A stretch of 64,000 nucleotides of DNA from Seminavis robusta (Eukaryota; Bacillariophyta; Bacillariophyceae; Naviculales; Naviculaceae), in the NCBI GenBank assembly GCA_903772945.1, contig CAICTM010000269.1, positions 18,592-82,591 on the forward strand, given 5' to 3'. A program made the translations under genes and the position numbers. The notes under the pieces were generated by a model. That model did no database searches, had not been told where the DNA came from, and was given only the letters and a program-made list of their open reading frames with translations. Below, piece after piece: positions 41,753-53,215 of this stretch. The first letter of the stretch is position 1. Each line of letters opens with the position of its first letter.

Positions 41753-42801
41753 CTAGTTGAAATTCGCCCCTCGACCGACAGGAATAGTCACTCTCTTACG
41801 TTCTGGCATGGTGATTCCTATGTCCTTGGATGCGGCAGCCGAGGGGCTCAGCATTTTGAGATCAGCCTTCATCTTCCGCAATTCATTCTCAACCTCCGAC
41901 GACTGCTCTAAGAGACGAAATTCCGATTCCATGGACATGTCTGGGATGAGAGTTAGGTCGGTGGACGCTTCTGCAGCAGCTTCCAAAGCTTCGACCTTTT
42001 CCTCCATACGCGTGAAAGCGCTCATCGAATTCTTGCCTCCTCCGAGACCACTAAGCATGTCATTGACCTGCTGCATGCTCTTTGCAGTTCTAGCGCGCGC
42101 AATCAATTGCTCTTTCTTGCTCGTGGCCTCTTTGATCTTGTTCTCCAAACTCATCATTGCATCGTACATCTTATCGCTGGCTAGACGTTGAGTCTCCAAC
42201 TGATTTTCAAGTGCCATGGACTTGTCTACAAACGCTTGGCGGCGGCCGAGCGCCTCACGAGCCAATCCCTCGTTGCCCTTGCGCAAGGCTAAGTTGGCTC
42301 GCACGTACCAAGCTTCTCCATCAGCATCGGCTTGATCCTTTTGGCGTTGCAAACGTCGTTGCCTGGCAGTGGTTTCGGCATATGTCTGACGAATCTTGAC
42401 GAGATCAGTCTGCGAAGATCGAACAGGCACCAGCAGTAAGAATACTGCAGAGGATACGCAAACAGCCAGCTGGGGTGCTTAACTGGGGAGGCGCAGCAAC
42501 TTACCTGCATGTCATCAACAGCCTGGACAATAACTTTCTCAGGGTCCTCCAAGCCTGAGACAATCTTGTTCACATTGGCATTGAAGACTCTCACAAACCG
42601 ATCAAAGAGATTGCCTTGCATGGCCAAACTGGTATGAGCTGCCCTGGTGCGTGGTCCGGCAGTAACACTGTTGATGCCGGGAACGTACGTTGTTTTGGCT
42701 GCTATTGGGCCGCTGACAGGTACGAAGCCTTGAACGACAGCACCGTGACAGATAAAGGAAAGGACGATTGGGGACAGCGAAGAAGTAACAGAGAGCTTCA
42801 T
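41753..42801 (-). CDS. VIPP1: plastid VIPP1/IM30 (PspA family) membrane-remodelling protein
   Basis: Two exons, 42801-42505 and 42409-41753, join in phase 0 across a 95-nt GTAAGT...TTCGCAG intron to give 317 residues. The N-terminus is a bipartite plastid presequence: a signal peptide (VTSSLSPIVLSFICHGAVVQ) followed by GFVPV, where Phe after the cleavage site is the diatom plastid-import hallmark. The mature part is the PspA/IM30 helical domain: NLFDRFVRVFNANVNKIVSG, DPEKVIVQAVDDMQ, then long coiled coil (AETTARQRRLQRQKDQADAD, SLENKIKEATSKKEQLIARA) and the conserved VNDMLSGLGGG and SAFTRMEEKVEALEAAAEA. VIPP1 polymerises on the thylakoid/inner plastid membrane and is needed for thylakoid biogenesis and membrane repair; this is family knowledge. 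The C-terminus is short, without the extended VIPP1 tail clearly visible. Assignment is firm. Confidence 0.93.
42410..42504 (-). other. intron of the VIPP1 gene
   Basis: GTAAGTTGC donor after DDMQ and CTTCGCAG acceptor before TDLVKIRQ; 95 nt, phase 0. Confidence 0.85.
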
Positions 42802-44051
42802 GGTGGAACTTCTTTGAAACTTCTTTGAAACTTTTTAAAATGTTGTTTTGCTTGCAATTTTATTTTGAGGAATTCTTGAAATATGAGAACAACGAAGCTG
42901 TTGCTTTCTTTGCAGAGGCATATGAATGCTCTCATTTTACGACTGATTGGATTGTTCGCCAGGAATCGATTGCCACGAAGCGATTGGTTTTGTGATCTTT
43001 TGTTCCCTACATAGACTAGTCTAGCTAACTAGCTAGCTAGTTGCTCGATCTGGGCCACAAGATAAGAGCGAAAAACGCCACGCGGCAGCCAAATTGGTAA
43101 GGTACTTGCAGTATCGTGGGAGTAAAAAACATCCCACTGTCGCCCCGGTAACAATGTGCGACCCAAAGCTCTCTCGGTACGTGTACCTACGGTAGCTAGA
43201 CTACTGTATTCAGTGGTAGCCAAAGTCAGAGCTTTACGCACTCCCGTTGACTGGATGATGCCACGGTGTTTTGGATGTCGCTCAGCACCCACACAACCAG
43301 TACCAGTACCTACCCTCACCGCGTCATCACGCGTGCTCTCGTTGAAGCACAAGGTACCAGGTACCGATTTACTCATATGAAGCAGCTGCGCTGGATTCTA
43401 ACCTCACTTCACTACATGTATGATGCCAACACAGAAATGCCGTACCGGTAGTTGTCGGTGCTGAGTGCTCCAAGGTCCAGGACAGCAGTACGATGTACCG
43501 GTATTTATAACGAGGAGGTTAACGTTGACATCATTGACGAGTCTCTCTTGGAAAGCATTGCCCCCGTGGAATTTGCGTTCGATTCTCTCAAGGATGGTAC
43601 ATGTAGCTGGAACATGTTGGGTTCCATGTCTGATTTCGATGTGCCCTGTGTCGACGTCTAGCTACTAAACTGTGTAGTGCCTGAACCGGTACCAGATTGG
43701 AGAGCGAAGGGTAAAAGCGCTGGAACACGGTCCACAAGTACATAAATCATTACATTCAACTTCCATGAAGTTTCTTTGCCAGTTATCCATGCCTCTACCA
43801 CTAGCCACCATGTACAGTCGTACGATGTACGAGCCTTTCCATCAGCACTCACAGTATGCACTGCTTATTCTTTGCAGCAATGCATGAAGAATGAAGCTGT
43901 GCTATTTAAAAATGAAAAGCCAATAATGCGTTAAGTCTTTTTTCTAGCTAGGCTTGTCCAAAACCGACAACAGACAACAGACCACAGACATTCGACCCAC
44001 CACAACAGCAACCTGTAGTCTACTCAGTAGTCTATATCCGGATTTGTTGCA
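42802..44051. other. intergenic region between divergent genes
   Basis: Two short frames exist (43029-43376 minus, 43452-43661 plus) but neither is supported. TACCGGTA, CTAGCTAG and GTACGTGTAC words are frequent. Probably promoter DNA of VIPP1 and the GT60-type gene. Confidence 0.4.
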
Positions 44052-45996
44052 ATGGGAATGTTGGTCTCTGCGATTGATGTGCTGGTGGGATGTTTCTTTG
44101 CAGCGTGGCTCTCTCTGATTGTGTACTTTGCAGATGGCGACATCAATAGACCTTTAAAGCTCGAGATCCATCCTCAGCATCTGGGCCCAATTTCCCGGCC
44201 CAGTAGTAGCGCTAGTGCTAGTGCTAGTGCTAGTGCTAGTAGTAGTACTAGTGGTCCCTTGACAGTGCTGGAGATCAGCGAGTACTTGTCTGGTTGGATT
44301 TCTGATCTTCACGCTCACTTGGCGTTGTCTAAAAAGGCGAAAGCAGAAGGGATTTGGGAGGCTTTCCACAATTTCACCGCGCACACGCTCTACCCGTGGG
44401 ATCAAAAGTACCTGCAGCGAATGCCGCCTAGAAGACACGACGGATCCATATTCCTCAGCCTAGCTTCCTACAGAGACGAAAACTGCCTCGCCACCATGTC
44501 ACAAGCCTACCAAAAGGCAAAATATGCGGACAAACTGTTCGTCGGACTCATACAACAAAGATGCTACAAAGACTGCAGAACGGGAATCATGGAGGATGGA
44601 AAATCTAGACCACAGCCGGAACCAGATCCGGATTGTCACAAAGACTTTTGTGCTTCCACCATTGGAAAGCCTCACTGTCAAGCAGGAAGAATAAGAGCAT
44701 TGCATATACAAGAACCGGATTCTTTGGGACCTTACATGGCCAGATACTTTGCATCCAAACTATGGAGTGGAGAAGAGTGGTTCATGCAAATTGATAGCCA
44801 CATGACATTTGCTCAGGATTGGGACCACATATCCATTGATGGACTACAAAAAGCACCATCACAAAAACCGGTAAGACACCAAGCAAACCCTTCTATTATT
44901 TACAGTATCGGTACATTGCCACTCGGACTGACTACTAATAGTCTGTATTGACACCTACCGTACCTGCATCAGGTTCTCAGCCACTATCCTCCCCCCCATC
45001 TGCAAGATCTCAAGCAATTTGAAACAAAGCCCTCTTCCAGAATATGTGGACCCATATTCACTTCGGAAACTATTCGTCTAGAAGGCAGTCTGGTGAGCTT
45101 CTTTTGTTATACATGTACATGTAGTGTGCAAGCACACTCAATCATGACATTGCTGTGCTCACTCACAAGCAACTCCTGGCACTTTCTTATTTCTTTCATT
45201 CATTTATTTATTCCTCTTATCGAGCAGGTCTACGACCATGAAAAATTGTCAACCCCACGTTTCTCACCGTTTACTGGAGCGGGCTACTTTGTGGCGCATT
45301 CATCATTCCTAAAAGAAGTACCTTTTGATCCATTCTTGCCATGGATCTTCATGGGAGAAGAAATCATCATGAGCAGTAGACTATGGACGTCAGGATATGA
45401 CATGTTCTCACCCGCACAAGCCGTTGTTGGACATATTTACTTTAGACGGCATCAGGTAAGGAAAGAAAAGTTCCAATCTATCGTCCTTGCTACCGCAATT
45501 CTAATTGAACATCTAAAACCAATGGTGCTGGTACCGGTATCACTTACTTCATCAGCCCAAGTTCTGGGAGTCGGTACATCGGGCGTTCACCCCAGGTGTT
45601 CACAATCCACTCGAGGTACGTACGATAGGCTATAAATGCTTTGCCGGTAGTGTATCCCATGATGAATCCATGCATGCCTGCTTCGCCTCTGACAGGTTTG
45701 ATTTCGTTCGCCGGTTGCTTCTGCTTCTGCTTCTGTAGGAGCTCATATTGGATCGGATCAAGTGCCAGCTCGGGTTTCCGGAGGCATCGCGAGACATGAT
45801 TCCCAAGTCCCTGTTGACTGCCGTCCATCACTACACCATGGGCAAAGTGCGACCGCTACATGATTACATGAAGATGATCGGCATGAATGCCGCAACCAAA
45901 GAAGTAACCCCCATGAAATGGTGTGAACAAGGTCAGCCCCCGCCTGGGTTTGAACAGTATGCTTCTCTCTACAGCAGCCAACAACAGCAACAATAA
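44052..45996 (+). CDS. GT60-type (Skp1-like) N-acetylglucosaminyltransferase
   Basis: Five exons (44052-44870, 44973-45092, 45228-45455, 45556-45615, 45739-45996) all join in phase 0 with GT...AG introns of 102, 135, 100 and 123 nt; the protein is 494 residues. An N-terminal anchor (VLVGCFFAAWLSLIVYFA, about 10-27) is followed by a Ser/Ala repeat encoded by (GCTAGT)n. The catalytic domain starts with SIFLSLASYRDENCLATMSQ and has KLFVGLIQQ, EWFMQIDSHMTFAQDWD (the DxH metal/donor site), then PFTGAGYFVAHSSFLKEVPF, FLPWIFMGEEIIMSSRLWTS and GYDMFSPAQAVVGHIYFRRH. This matches the GlcNAc glycosyltransferase family (PF11397, GT60) whose founding member adds GlcNAc to hydroxyproline of Skp1. The N-terminal anchor argues for a Golgi-facing enzyme here rather than a cytosolic one, so the acceptor may differ. 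Ends in a poly-Gln tail. Confidence 0.9.
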
Positions 45997-46327
45997 GCAC
46001 AAACCATAGCAATGCCCGAGCTAGCTATCTGATAGCTAGAGACCGGGCAGACGGCTACCGGTATAGTACAACGGCCTCCACGCACGATGCATGGTGAAAC
46101 GTTGGACATTTTGAGCAACCTATGGTTATGTTTTACTGTGCCAGTGTTGGTCTTCACTAATACAGCTAGCCATCGGTGGCTGGATGCAAGCCCCGCTATC
46201 CCAACTCGCTCTTGCCAGCCACGGCACACCCACCTCGGATATCAGGGCAGCACATTCCCATTCGGCAGGTCTTGGCGTCTTGGCAGCAAAACATACTTCT
46301 GGAGATGTATGTATGTAGACTTGATGG
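45997..46327. other. short intergenic region between convergent genes
   Basis: No gene seen; contains TAGCTATCTGATAGCTAGAG, an imperfect hairpin, directly downstream of the GT60-type stop codon. Confidence 0.4.
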
Positions 46328-47183
46328 TTACCACCCTGGCGGCCTCTTTAGTTGCAAAAGTCCTTGTTGAGCCTCTGTCTGATGCGTTAGTTCTTCTTGT
46401 TGCTGCTTGGCTTTCCTCTTTTGTGCTCTGATAGCCGTCTTGGTCTTGGCGCTGGACTTGTACTTGTCCCCTGTGCACGGGACGGATTCCATGCCGTGAG
46501 CTTGACTGCGAGCTTGTTGGTTTGGTTTGGTTACAATCCTAGTCAATTCAAACAAGTGACTTACCTAAACAATCCCTGAACATGGAACCCACTTCCGAAG
46601 GCAAAGCAAGATAAGGAGGAAAGCAAGTAAGCAAGTAAGTAGTGGACATGGGTGAGGACGTCGTCAAGAGCAAGAAAGAGTTTGCAGCAGCAAACAAAAC
46701 AAAAAAACTGATCTTCCTCTGTGGGGTACCTTTCTCTCTGGAAGTTCTTTCTCCGACATCAACCCATCGGCCCTTTTCGAACTTGACAAAGGCCGCTCTA
46801 GGGCTATTCTCTCTGACAATGTCAAGGACCTGAGATACAATTAGAGATTTGCCTAGTTTGTCAGGAGCGTCCAGATATTGCTGCAGGTAGCTTTGCACCA
46901 AGATGCGCAGCTGACGGTTTCCTGAACTATCACTGGAAGCTCCTCTTCCCAGAATGACAGTGTGTGCATTTGGTTGAAAGTCAACTGGCAGGACTTTCTT
47001 GGCTTTCTTGCTGCCAAAAGTATTCAGAGCAACGCAAGCTAAGCTTATCTTTCCGCTGGTGGTTTCTGCCCTCAGATCATCTTCTAATTGTTGTCCGGTG
47101 TTGTTGGTCTGGTTGGTATACGCTTGGTGGGCTACGCGTTTGGTCGAATTGGTGTTATCCATTGTCGCAGAGAGAAAGTACAT
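46328..47183 (-). CDS. DUF6824-domain protein 2
   Basis: Three exons (47183-46730, 46591-46565, 46470-46328) splice in phase 1 at both junctions and give 207 residues; a second ATG at 47162, in a better start context, would give 200. The domain fills most of the protein: KVLPVDFQPNAHTVILGRGA, then GNRQLRILVQSYLQQYLDAP, KSLIVSQVLDIVRENSPRAA, FVKFEKGRWVDVGERTSREK, and after the first intron VGSMFRDCLG, then DKYKSSAKTKTAIRAQKRKA. The middle exon is only 27 nt, a microexon coding most of VGSMFRDCL. The GRGA in place of GRGR and RAAFV in place of GAFV are small departures from the consensus. It has little besides the domain, unlike the other copies. Nuclear DNA-linked function is inferred from the basic C-terminus only. 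Confidence 0.8.
46565..46591 (-). other. 27-nt microexon of DUF6824 gene 2
   Basis: Flanked by a TTCGGAAG acceptor and a TTTAG|GTAAGT donor, with introns of 138 nt (46729-46592) and 94 nt (46564-46471). Needed to restore the conserved VGxxFRD box. Confidence 0.7.
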
Positions 47184-49640
47184 CCCTTCTTGCACCTTGC
47201 CTTGCCTTGCCTTGCACTGAATTAAGAGCTGAAGACGAGAGATCAGAGGAGGCGAAGCACGCAGCAGACAAAATCAAATTGTGATAATATCTACTGTGAT
47301 ATTGTGGCTGTGGCAACCTCCGGGCTGCTGTACTGTCTGACTGTCTGTCTCACTGTTTCAAGTTTCAAGCTTGGTCTGCAAGCTCCTGGCTATTGTTTCA
47401 ACTTCTCAATAAGTTTCAAGTGTCTGTACGGTACCTTTGCACCTTTACTCCTTTATCTGCTGTGACGTTCAAGTTGTGTCCAGCTGCGGTGACCAGCAAT
47501 CTGGCTATCTTGGTGATGTCAATTGCAACAGTCTGCCACAGCCATTGCTCTAGCTAGCTCCTCTGGAGTTAGGAGTCATAGGAGGCTGACAATGTATCGT
47601 GTGTAAGTGTGTAATACCGCAGAGAAACAGCCGACCCAGCTATCTAGCCAACCTGTTAATGCAGAGTTGAAGGGATTCTACTTGGAGTGAATTAGAAACT
47701 CAGGTACATGTGAAAGGGGCAGCACTGAACACCAAGCCCTTAGCTGTGCTGGAATCATTCACTTTGTCATGCTTCTCCATGCCGTCCTCAGTACTCTAGC
47801 TACTACTCTACTAGCTAGTAGTAGCTAGCTAGCTGGGGTATCAGGTTGAGTCGAGTCGAGTCTACTCGTCTACTCAGGTACAACGGGAAACCGGAAGATA
47901 CCTAGATTTTCCGTAGGCGGCTGGTCCTTATGCTTGTGCTTGCTAGCTAGCCGGTTTTTGGTTCTGCATTTTGCTGCTGTACACTGTAGTTATCTTCGCT
48001 TCAGGTTCTCATCGATGCTCACACCACACACCACACACCACGCTGCAAAACTGTCCACACGAGTAAACTTATGGCTCTGTTCTTCGGAATTGCACCTTTC
48101 TTTTTGGTTTTACCACCCGTAAGTGTGAAACCACCAATTGGGAAAGCTCCAATTATGGGCTCTGCTGTCGGCGGTCGGCGGTACTGATACAGTGTGAAAC
48201 GGGATCGGAGATTTCGGTTCGCTGACAGTCCCGCTTCTCCAGACACACTTTCAGGTCAACAACCGGTTGTTGGCACATAATGAATGCATATGCTGCTGCT
48301 TGCCGTCCAAAGTCGAATGTTCAAGGTTCACGGAAACGTGAAGGTTGACACCAGTAGCTAGCTAGCTAAAACGGTTTTGAGTTTGTTGGACTAACTCGCA
48401 GTACAAACTTTTGTCCAGCCCTTCAAAGCTTCAAATAATACATGAAATGGATCGGCAGGCCAGACTACGTAGCGAGCCCTGTCCCTGGACTTGACTTGGC
48501 TCGAGCTCGAGCTGTCAGCTGGCTGGCATCAAGCTATTGGAGCTCGGGCTTGGCAGTGCCCTGTCGATGGGAGCCCTGATCCGAAGGTTTTGACGAGCTC
48601 TGACTGCCCATGGAGGACAAATTGAAATCCCGCTCGTTTTCTACTAGCCAGCAAACTGCACGTTCACTTGCAGGCAGGAAAGCCTTCCAGGTGTCAGCTC
48701 ATGCTCAGGTGGTCAGCCAAACAATCCTACAATTGATCTCCGTTCTGCCGTGTGGTCACTGATACTACTAACAAGCTAGGTGCCTCTCAGATAACAACCA
48801 CAGCCGCAACAACAGTAATCAATGTTGGTGACCAAGCACAACTACATGTACCATACCTGCACAGTACGGTTTGTGCCTGTCCCTAGAAATCCCAAAAAGT
48901 GAACCGTAAAAAGTCTGAATTCCCACGAGCGGGCAGATCGTAACAAAGTTTTTTTGGCGTGCTGTCTTGAGGCAAGACGCCAGTAGAGATGGAAGAAATG
49001 GTGCTGGTGCTGTGCGTAAGCTCCGATGTTAATAAAAGGAAGACTGTCAATTCGCCTTTTGAGTACAGTACGGTACCAGTATGGCATGGACGGACTGAGT
49101 GATCAGGATCGTTACCGTGATTGTGCCTTTTCTTGAAGCGGGTCGAGTGAAGGCGCATCGAATCCTACGTGAGCACAAGACTGATTCGATTCAAGAAGCA
49201 AACCACAAACGAGCAAGAGTCCATACAAGACATGTTGCTGTCGATTGAGAAGGCATTACACCATCATACTAGGCATCTAACCTATCTGACCGTCCAATAC
49301 ATCCAAATTGGGATCACAACATGGTCTGTGTCTGTTCAAACTGGCTGCATGGTTAGCGGATCACGAACTAGAACAATACTGTAGCTGGAAAAAGGTTCTT
49401 GTACCCTTCAGAGCACATTGGTGACAATCGCCTTCGTCCAGTCAGTCGAAACCATTGAACAATAGTAGAAAGCCCAGGATGCGTGATACTCAAAGAAGAG
49501 AATCGGCAGCACAAAGCAATGCTCTATTAAATTAATCGTTGCCACTCGGATTCCCATTGTTGCCCCGTGAAAATGCATTTCTTTTACCCGTATTGCACAC
49601 TTCGAGCGATCGTACTGTACAAACGGAATCATTATCAGAC
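47184..49640. other. 2.5-kb intergenic region without a recognisable gene
   Basis: Open frames are short and lack domain content. It contains CTTGCCTTGCCTTGCCTTGC (47199-47218) just upstream of DUF6824 gene 2, a ACTGTCTGACTGTCTGTCT run at 47331, CTAGCTAG clusters (47805-47835, 48353-48370) and two CCACACACCACAC words at 48025-48040. Confidence 0.4.
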
Positions 49641-50966
49641 CTAGCACTGAGACGAGTGAGACCCATGGGCAGCGCCGCCAGAACTCCATTCTTGCTCCTT
49701 TGCCCTCCTTCTCGCTACTTTGCTCTTGGAACTTGACTTGTAGTAGTTATGCAAGGCATCTCTGAAAGAAGCGCCAACCTGACGATATTTGAAGAAACAG
49801 CTAGAGACGTGAGATTGCTGTTTCGAGGAGGTACACAGTGTAGTGGTGTCACGCCGCAAGCAAACTAAAACAATGGACGTGGTCCAACCTACCTTCTCCC
49901 GAGCAGCTCGTTCACCAGCATTCCACCACCTGCCATTTTCATACTTCACAAAAGCTCCCATTGGAGACGATTCTCGAACAATGTTCATAACTTTGGTGAC
50001 AATCTGTGCAGTACACGGTACCACGAAGGTTAGGTACGCCATCGAATTTTCTGAACATGCAGTAAGCAACAGCGATGACAGTGTACTTACAAAGGTCTTT
50101 TCCAATTTCCCCGGGGCTTCCAAGTACTCCTGCAGATGATTTTGTACGATCGCTTTGAATCGCTTGTTTCCAATGCTTTCTGTGCAACGTCCCCTGCCAA
50201 GGATCACCGTGTATTCGGACGGGTGAAAGTCAACAGGAAGCAGAACCTTTGCCTTCTTGCTGCCAAACATTCCCTTAACCAAATGCTGTCCGGGCAGGCC
50301 CTCAAGAGGTCCGTCTGGTACTGGCACTGGACCTCTTGGATTGTTTGCAACAACGCTGTTTGCCTTTGCCATGATGGCAGAAGAGTCGTACGCAGATGGT
50401 TTGGTGGTTCCCATCGTCAGCATTCCTAGTGGATACTGAGAGGAGCTCTGGTAGGGGGTCGCCTTCCTCGGGCGTTCGAAATCGCCGCCGCCAAGGAGCT
50501 GGCTCAGTGCAGCAGCATTAGTTGTAGGCGGGGCCAATGGCCCACCAAGCATGGTGTTGCTGTACAATTCATTGCTCGCAGGTGCTGGTGCTCCGCCAAA
50601 TGATGAGTCTGGCGCAAACGGACGAGGTTGCAAATCGGACGAAGAGCTAACCCAGGACGAAAGACTGCGGAAAGGACCACCCGTGGTTGAACCAGAACGT
50701 ACCGGCAAAAGCCCTCCTTGCATGCTTACAGCGTCGGGTTGCTGGAGAAGCTGGTGGTGCGGATCAGCTTGAAAGTTCCTCGAAGGGAAACCCAGTCGAT
50801 CTAGAGGTGGATAGTTGTCATACCGGTATCCTCCATCATGCCGACGAAGAGGTGCAAAGTCATTGCCGTCCGCGCCAAGGCCATCATTACCAGTACCATT
50901 ATCGGTAGTTTCGCCGCTACGAGAGTTGAAGTTATTCATTTCTTGAAGGATGGCGTAGAGATTCAT
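49641..50966 (-). CDS. DUF6824-domain protein 3
   Basis: Three exons (50966-50091, 50003-49893, 49778-49641) splice in phase 0 across introns of 87 and 114 nt, giving 374 residues. Both introns are stop-free multiples of three, so an unspliced reading of 441 residues is also open. The N-terminal 220 residues are low complexity (Asn, Gly, Ser, Pro, Asp). The domain then reads KAKVLLPVDFHPSEYTVILG, RGRCTESIGNKRFKAIVQNH, LQEYLEAPGKLEKTF, and across the first junction IVTKVMNIVRESSPMGAFVK, YENGRWWNAGERAAREK, then VGASFRDALHNYYKSSSKSK and VARRRAKEQEW. Compared with gene 2 it shares GSKKAKVLLPVDF-type wording before the domain (GSKKAKKVLPVDF), so the two, 2.5 kb apart on the same strand, are probably a tandem duplication. 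Intron positions agree at REK|VG within one base. Confidence 0.85.
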   Translation of the reverse strand: MNLYAILQEMNNFNSRSGETTDNGTGNDGLGADGNDFAPLRRHDGGYRYDNYPPLDRLGFPSRNFQADPHHQLLQQPDAVSMQGGLLPVRSGSTTGGPFRSLSSWVSSSSDLQPRPFAPDSSFGGAPAPASNELYSNTMLGGPLAPPTTNAAALSQLLGGGDFERPRKATPYQSSSQYPLGMLTMGTTKPSAYDSSAIMAKANSVVANNPRGPVPVPDGPLEGLPGQHLVKGMFGSKKAKVLLPVDFHPSEYTVILGRGRCTESIGNKRFKAIVQNHLQEYLEAPGKLEKTFVSTLSSLLLTACSENSMAYLTFVVPCTAQIVTKVMNIVRESSPMGAFVKYENGRWWNAGERAAREKVGWTTSIVLVCLRRDTTTLCTSSKQQSHVSSCFFKYRQVGASFRDALHNYYKSSSKSKVARRRAKEQEWSSGGAAHGSHSSQC

Positions 50967-53215
50967 CAGATGATGGAAACACGTTTGTACCTGGTACCAG
51001 TAGTTCTTCTAGTTGGTTCTACCTTGCTGTAGGTTGACTTTCTTGCGTTTATGGTTTTTGACCAAAGGACGATTGGTTGTCTTCGGTGAAATCTTGGTTG
51101 AACTGATATTGTGAGAGGAGGATTCGATTCGATTTGTCTTTTGATGCCCTTGTACATGTACTGTACTGTATGTACGGTAGCGAGCTACTCGGCGGTTTGG
51201 AAAATATTGGAAAGGCAGATCGATAAGGTACGGTACACGGTACTGCTCTAGGCAACCCCACGCCCCACGCAAGTTGAAGGCTGGACGGCTGGACACCGTC
51301 TACTTGAAATTTTGCATTAACCCAACCAAGAAGCCGCTCGCCATCAAACAAGTAAGTTACAGCTGGCCAGACACAGAACTTAGAAGCCCCTTGTTTCTTT
51401 TTCACGAGGTGACCTTTTTCAAGACAATGTTCGTGTTCAAAGTACTTATACAATACATGACATGGCCGATGGCGGGGTACCGTAGTAGACTACTAATAGT
51501 ACACTAGCTAGTACAATGTACTGGCTGGCTAGAGCGCTGCCAACTACCTAGCCACTATCTAGCTAGCTATTAATAGGCAGTCGGGGCTCACCATTCTGTA
51601 CTAAAAACTAAAACCACTTCGTACATGTAGACAGTAGCTATCGTCAGACATGCACTACTAGTACGTAAAGAAAGGGGATAGGGGATGGCAGCTTTTCTCG
51701 CAATAATAATACTAGCTAGAGTAATTTACCTCGCCCTACCATGGTATCATAGACCTAGCAGCTAGCAGCTGACCTAGCTAGACCCGGCGGTACCGGTATG
51801 TTCCGTAGTTTTCCCTCTAACGAAGGTGTTTCAAAGGATCAGTAAGGAAGCAGGTCCACGGAGCATCGACCTTGAAGGAGTACAGCCAAGATCGCTCAGA
51901 ACCCCGACTCACTATCATGTTCGGTACCGTTTTACTTAAAGGGTTGGATCAAGGTGACAACAAAGTGCATGATGTTCCTATTTCACCCTGATACCGCTTT
52001 GCTCGTCCTTTAAATATTGCTTTGAATTTAGCAACTTTGTAAAACCTTGCGGTGTGAATCTTTAATTCGGAGCACTCCAACTTGTGAAGAAACGGGAACA
52101 ATGATAACAGGAGCGGTCCCAGCAAAGAACTTTAAAAACTGTCCGTCTCACAAACATTTAACACCTGTATCTTTCCATCTGTGACTGACGATCAGTTATC
52201 GGACTCAATTACATTAATTTGGCAACCCTCAACCCTCAAACCTGCTTTGCACGCGAGAAACTGCCTCCATAGTTCACGACTTACTGAGTGCTGAGTATCT
52301 TCCGAATGGAGTAGTCGCGCGAGGTATTAATAGGGCCTACTGGCCACCTGCCCTCTCGTACCGACGTACTAGTACCGGTAGGTTATGGTACACCGTAGGG
52401 ATGGTGAAACCATGACGGGAGCGACACCATCGCAGACACAAGTTGCCAAAAGGTACGAGCTTCCTTCACTTTGTTCTTGAATGGACTGCCGCAACTGGGA
52501 GAGGCCGGGCAGCAACCATAAAGTGATGCGGTAGTGCAAACTGCAGGCTGTTTGCTAGCTAATGAGTAGCAACCGAGCGAAGGCTCTTTGACCCACGAAC
52601 AACCAAGTTGTGTTGTCTAGTTCTTTTCTTAGTGGTGGCATTTTATCTTGCGCACCGAGCCGACATTCACTCCTTGTTGCCATGATGGCTGATTCGATTC
52701 GATTCTTGACGATTAGCTGGCTACATGTAGTTTGAAGAATGGGCTGTAGATGAACAGAATTCGTTGGATTTGGCTCCTGCGCGATCAAACCTGGCAAAAC
52801 GAGACAGAGTATGATGGCCTCCTAACCCTAACTTCCAAAGGACAAAGATGGCGACTTGAACATCGCCCAACGCCTTGGCCATCCTCAACTGTTCAGTCCC
52901 TTGTTATGCCGATGTGATCCTCGTGCCGCATAAAATAATACGAATTGCTGCTCACTTTTTCGTTGACAATGAGAAGTCCTCGAAGGAAATGCGAACGATG
53001 GATCCTTCCTCTCCTGGCTCCTGTTTGTTGGAACTGTTGGCTTGGTTGAGGAACTAATCCGAACGTGTAGCATAGGTAGCAATGATCAGAGCCATCTGAT
53101 ATGCTTCACAATTTCAACCGACGCAAAGTAAAACACAACTAATCTAAATTTCTAGCTCCTTGCTAGCTACTAGTAGAACAACTACTGTATGGTCATATCT
53201 GAGTAAGCTGCCAAG
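50967..53215. other. 2.2-kb intergenic region without a recognisable gene
   Basis: Short open frames only. It is rich in CTAGCTAG and ACTAGT (51480-51570, 51700-51800), with GTACATGTACTGTACTGTAT at 51152-51171 and ACTAGTACCGGTAGG at 52367. Contains both upstream regions of the flanking genes. Confidence 0.4.

Noticed and set aside
43029-43376. 115-codon frame on the minus strand beginning MSKSVPGTLCF
   Set aside because: No domain, no repeats of known families, and promoter-like palindromes run through it.
43452-43661. Plus-strand frame ending SLLESIAPVEFAFDSLKDGT and beyond
   Set aside because: The residues look plausible as a 3' exon, but it opens at a TTG and no upstream exon with a fitting donor was found.
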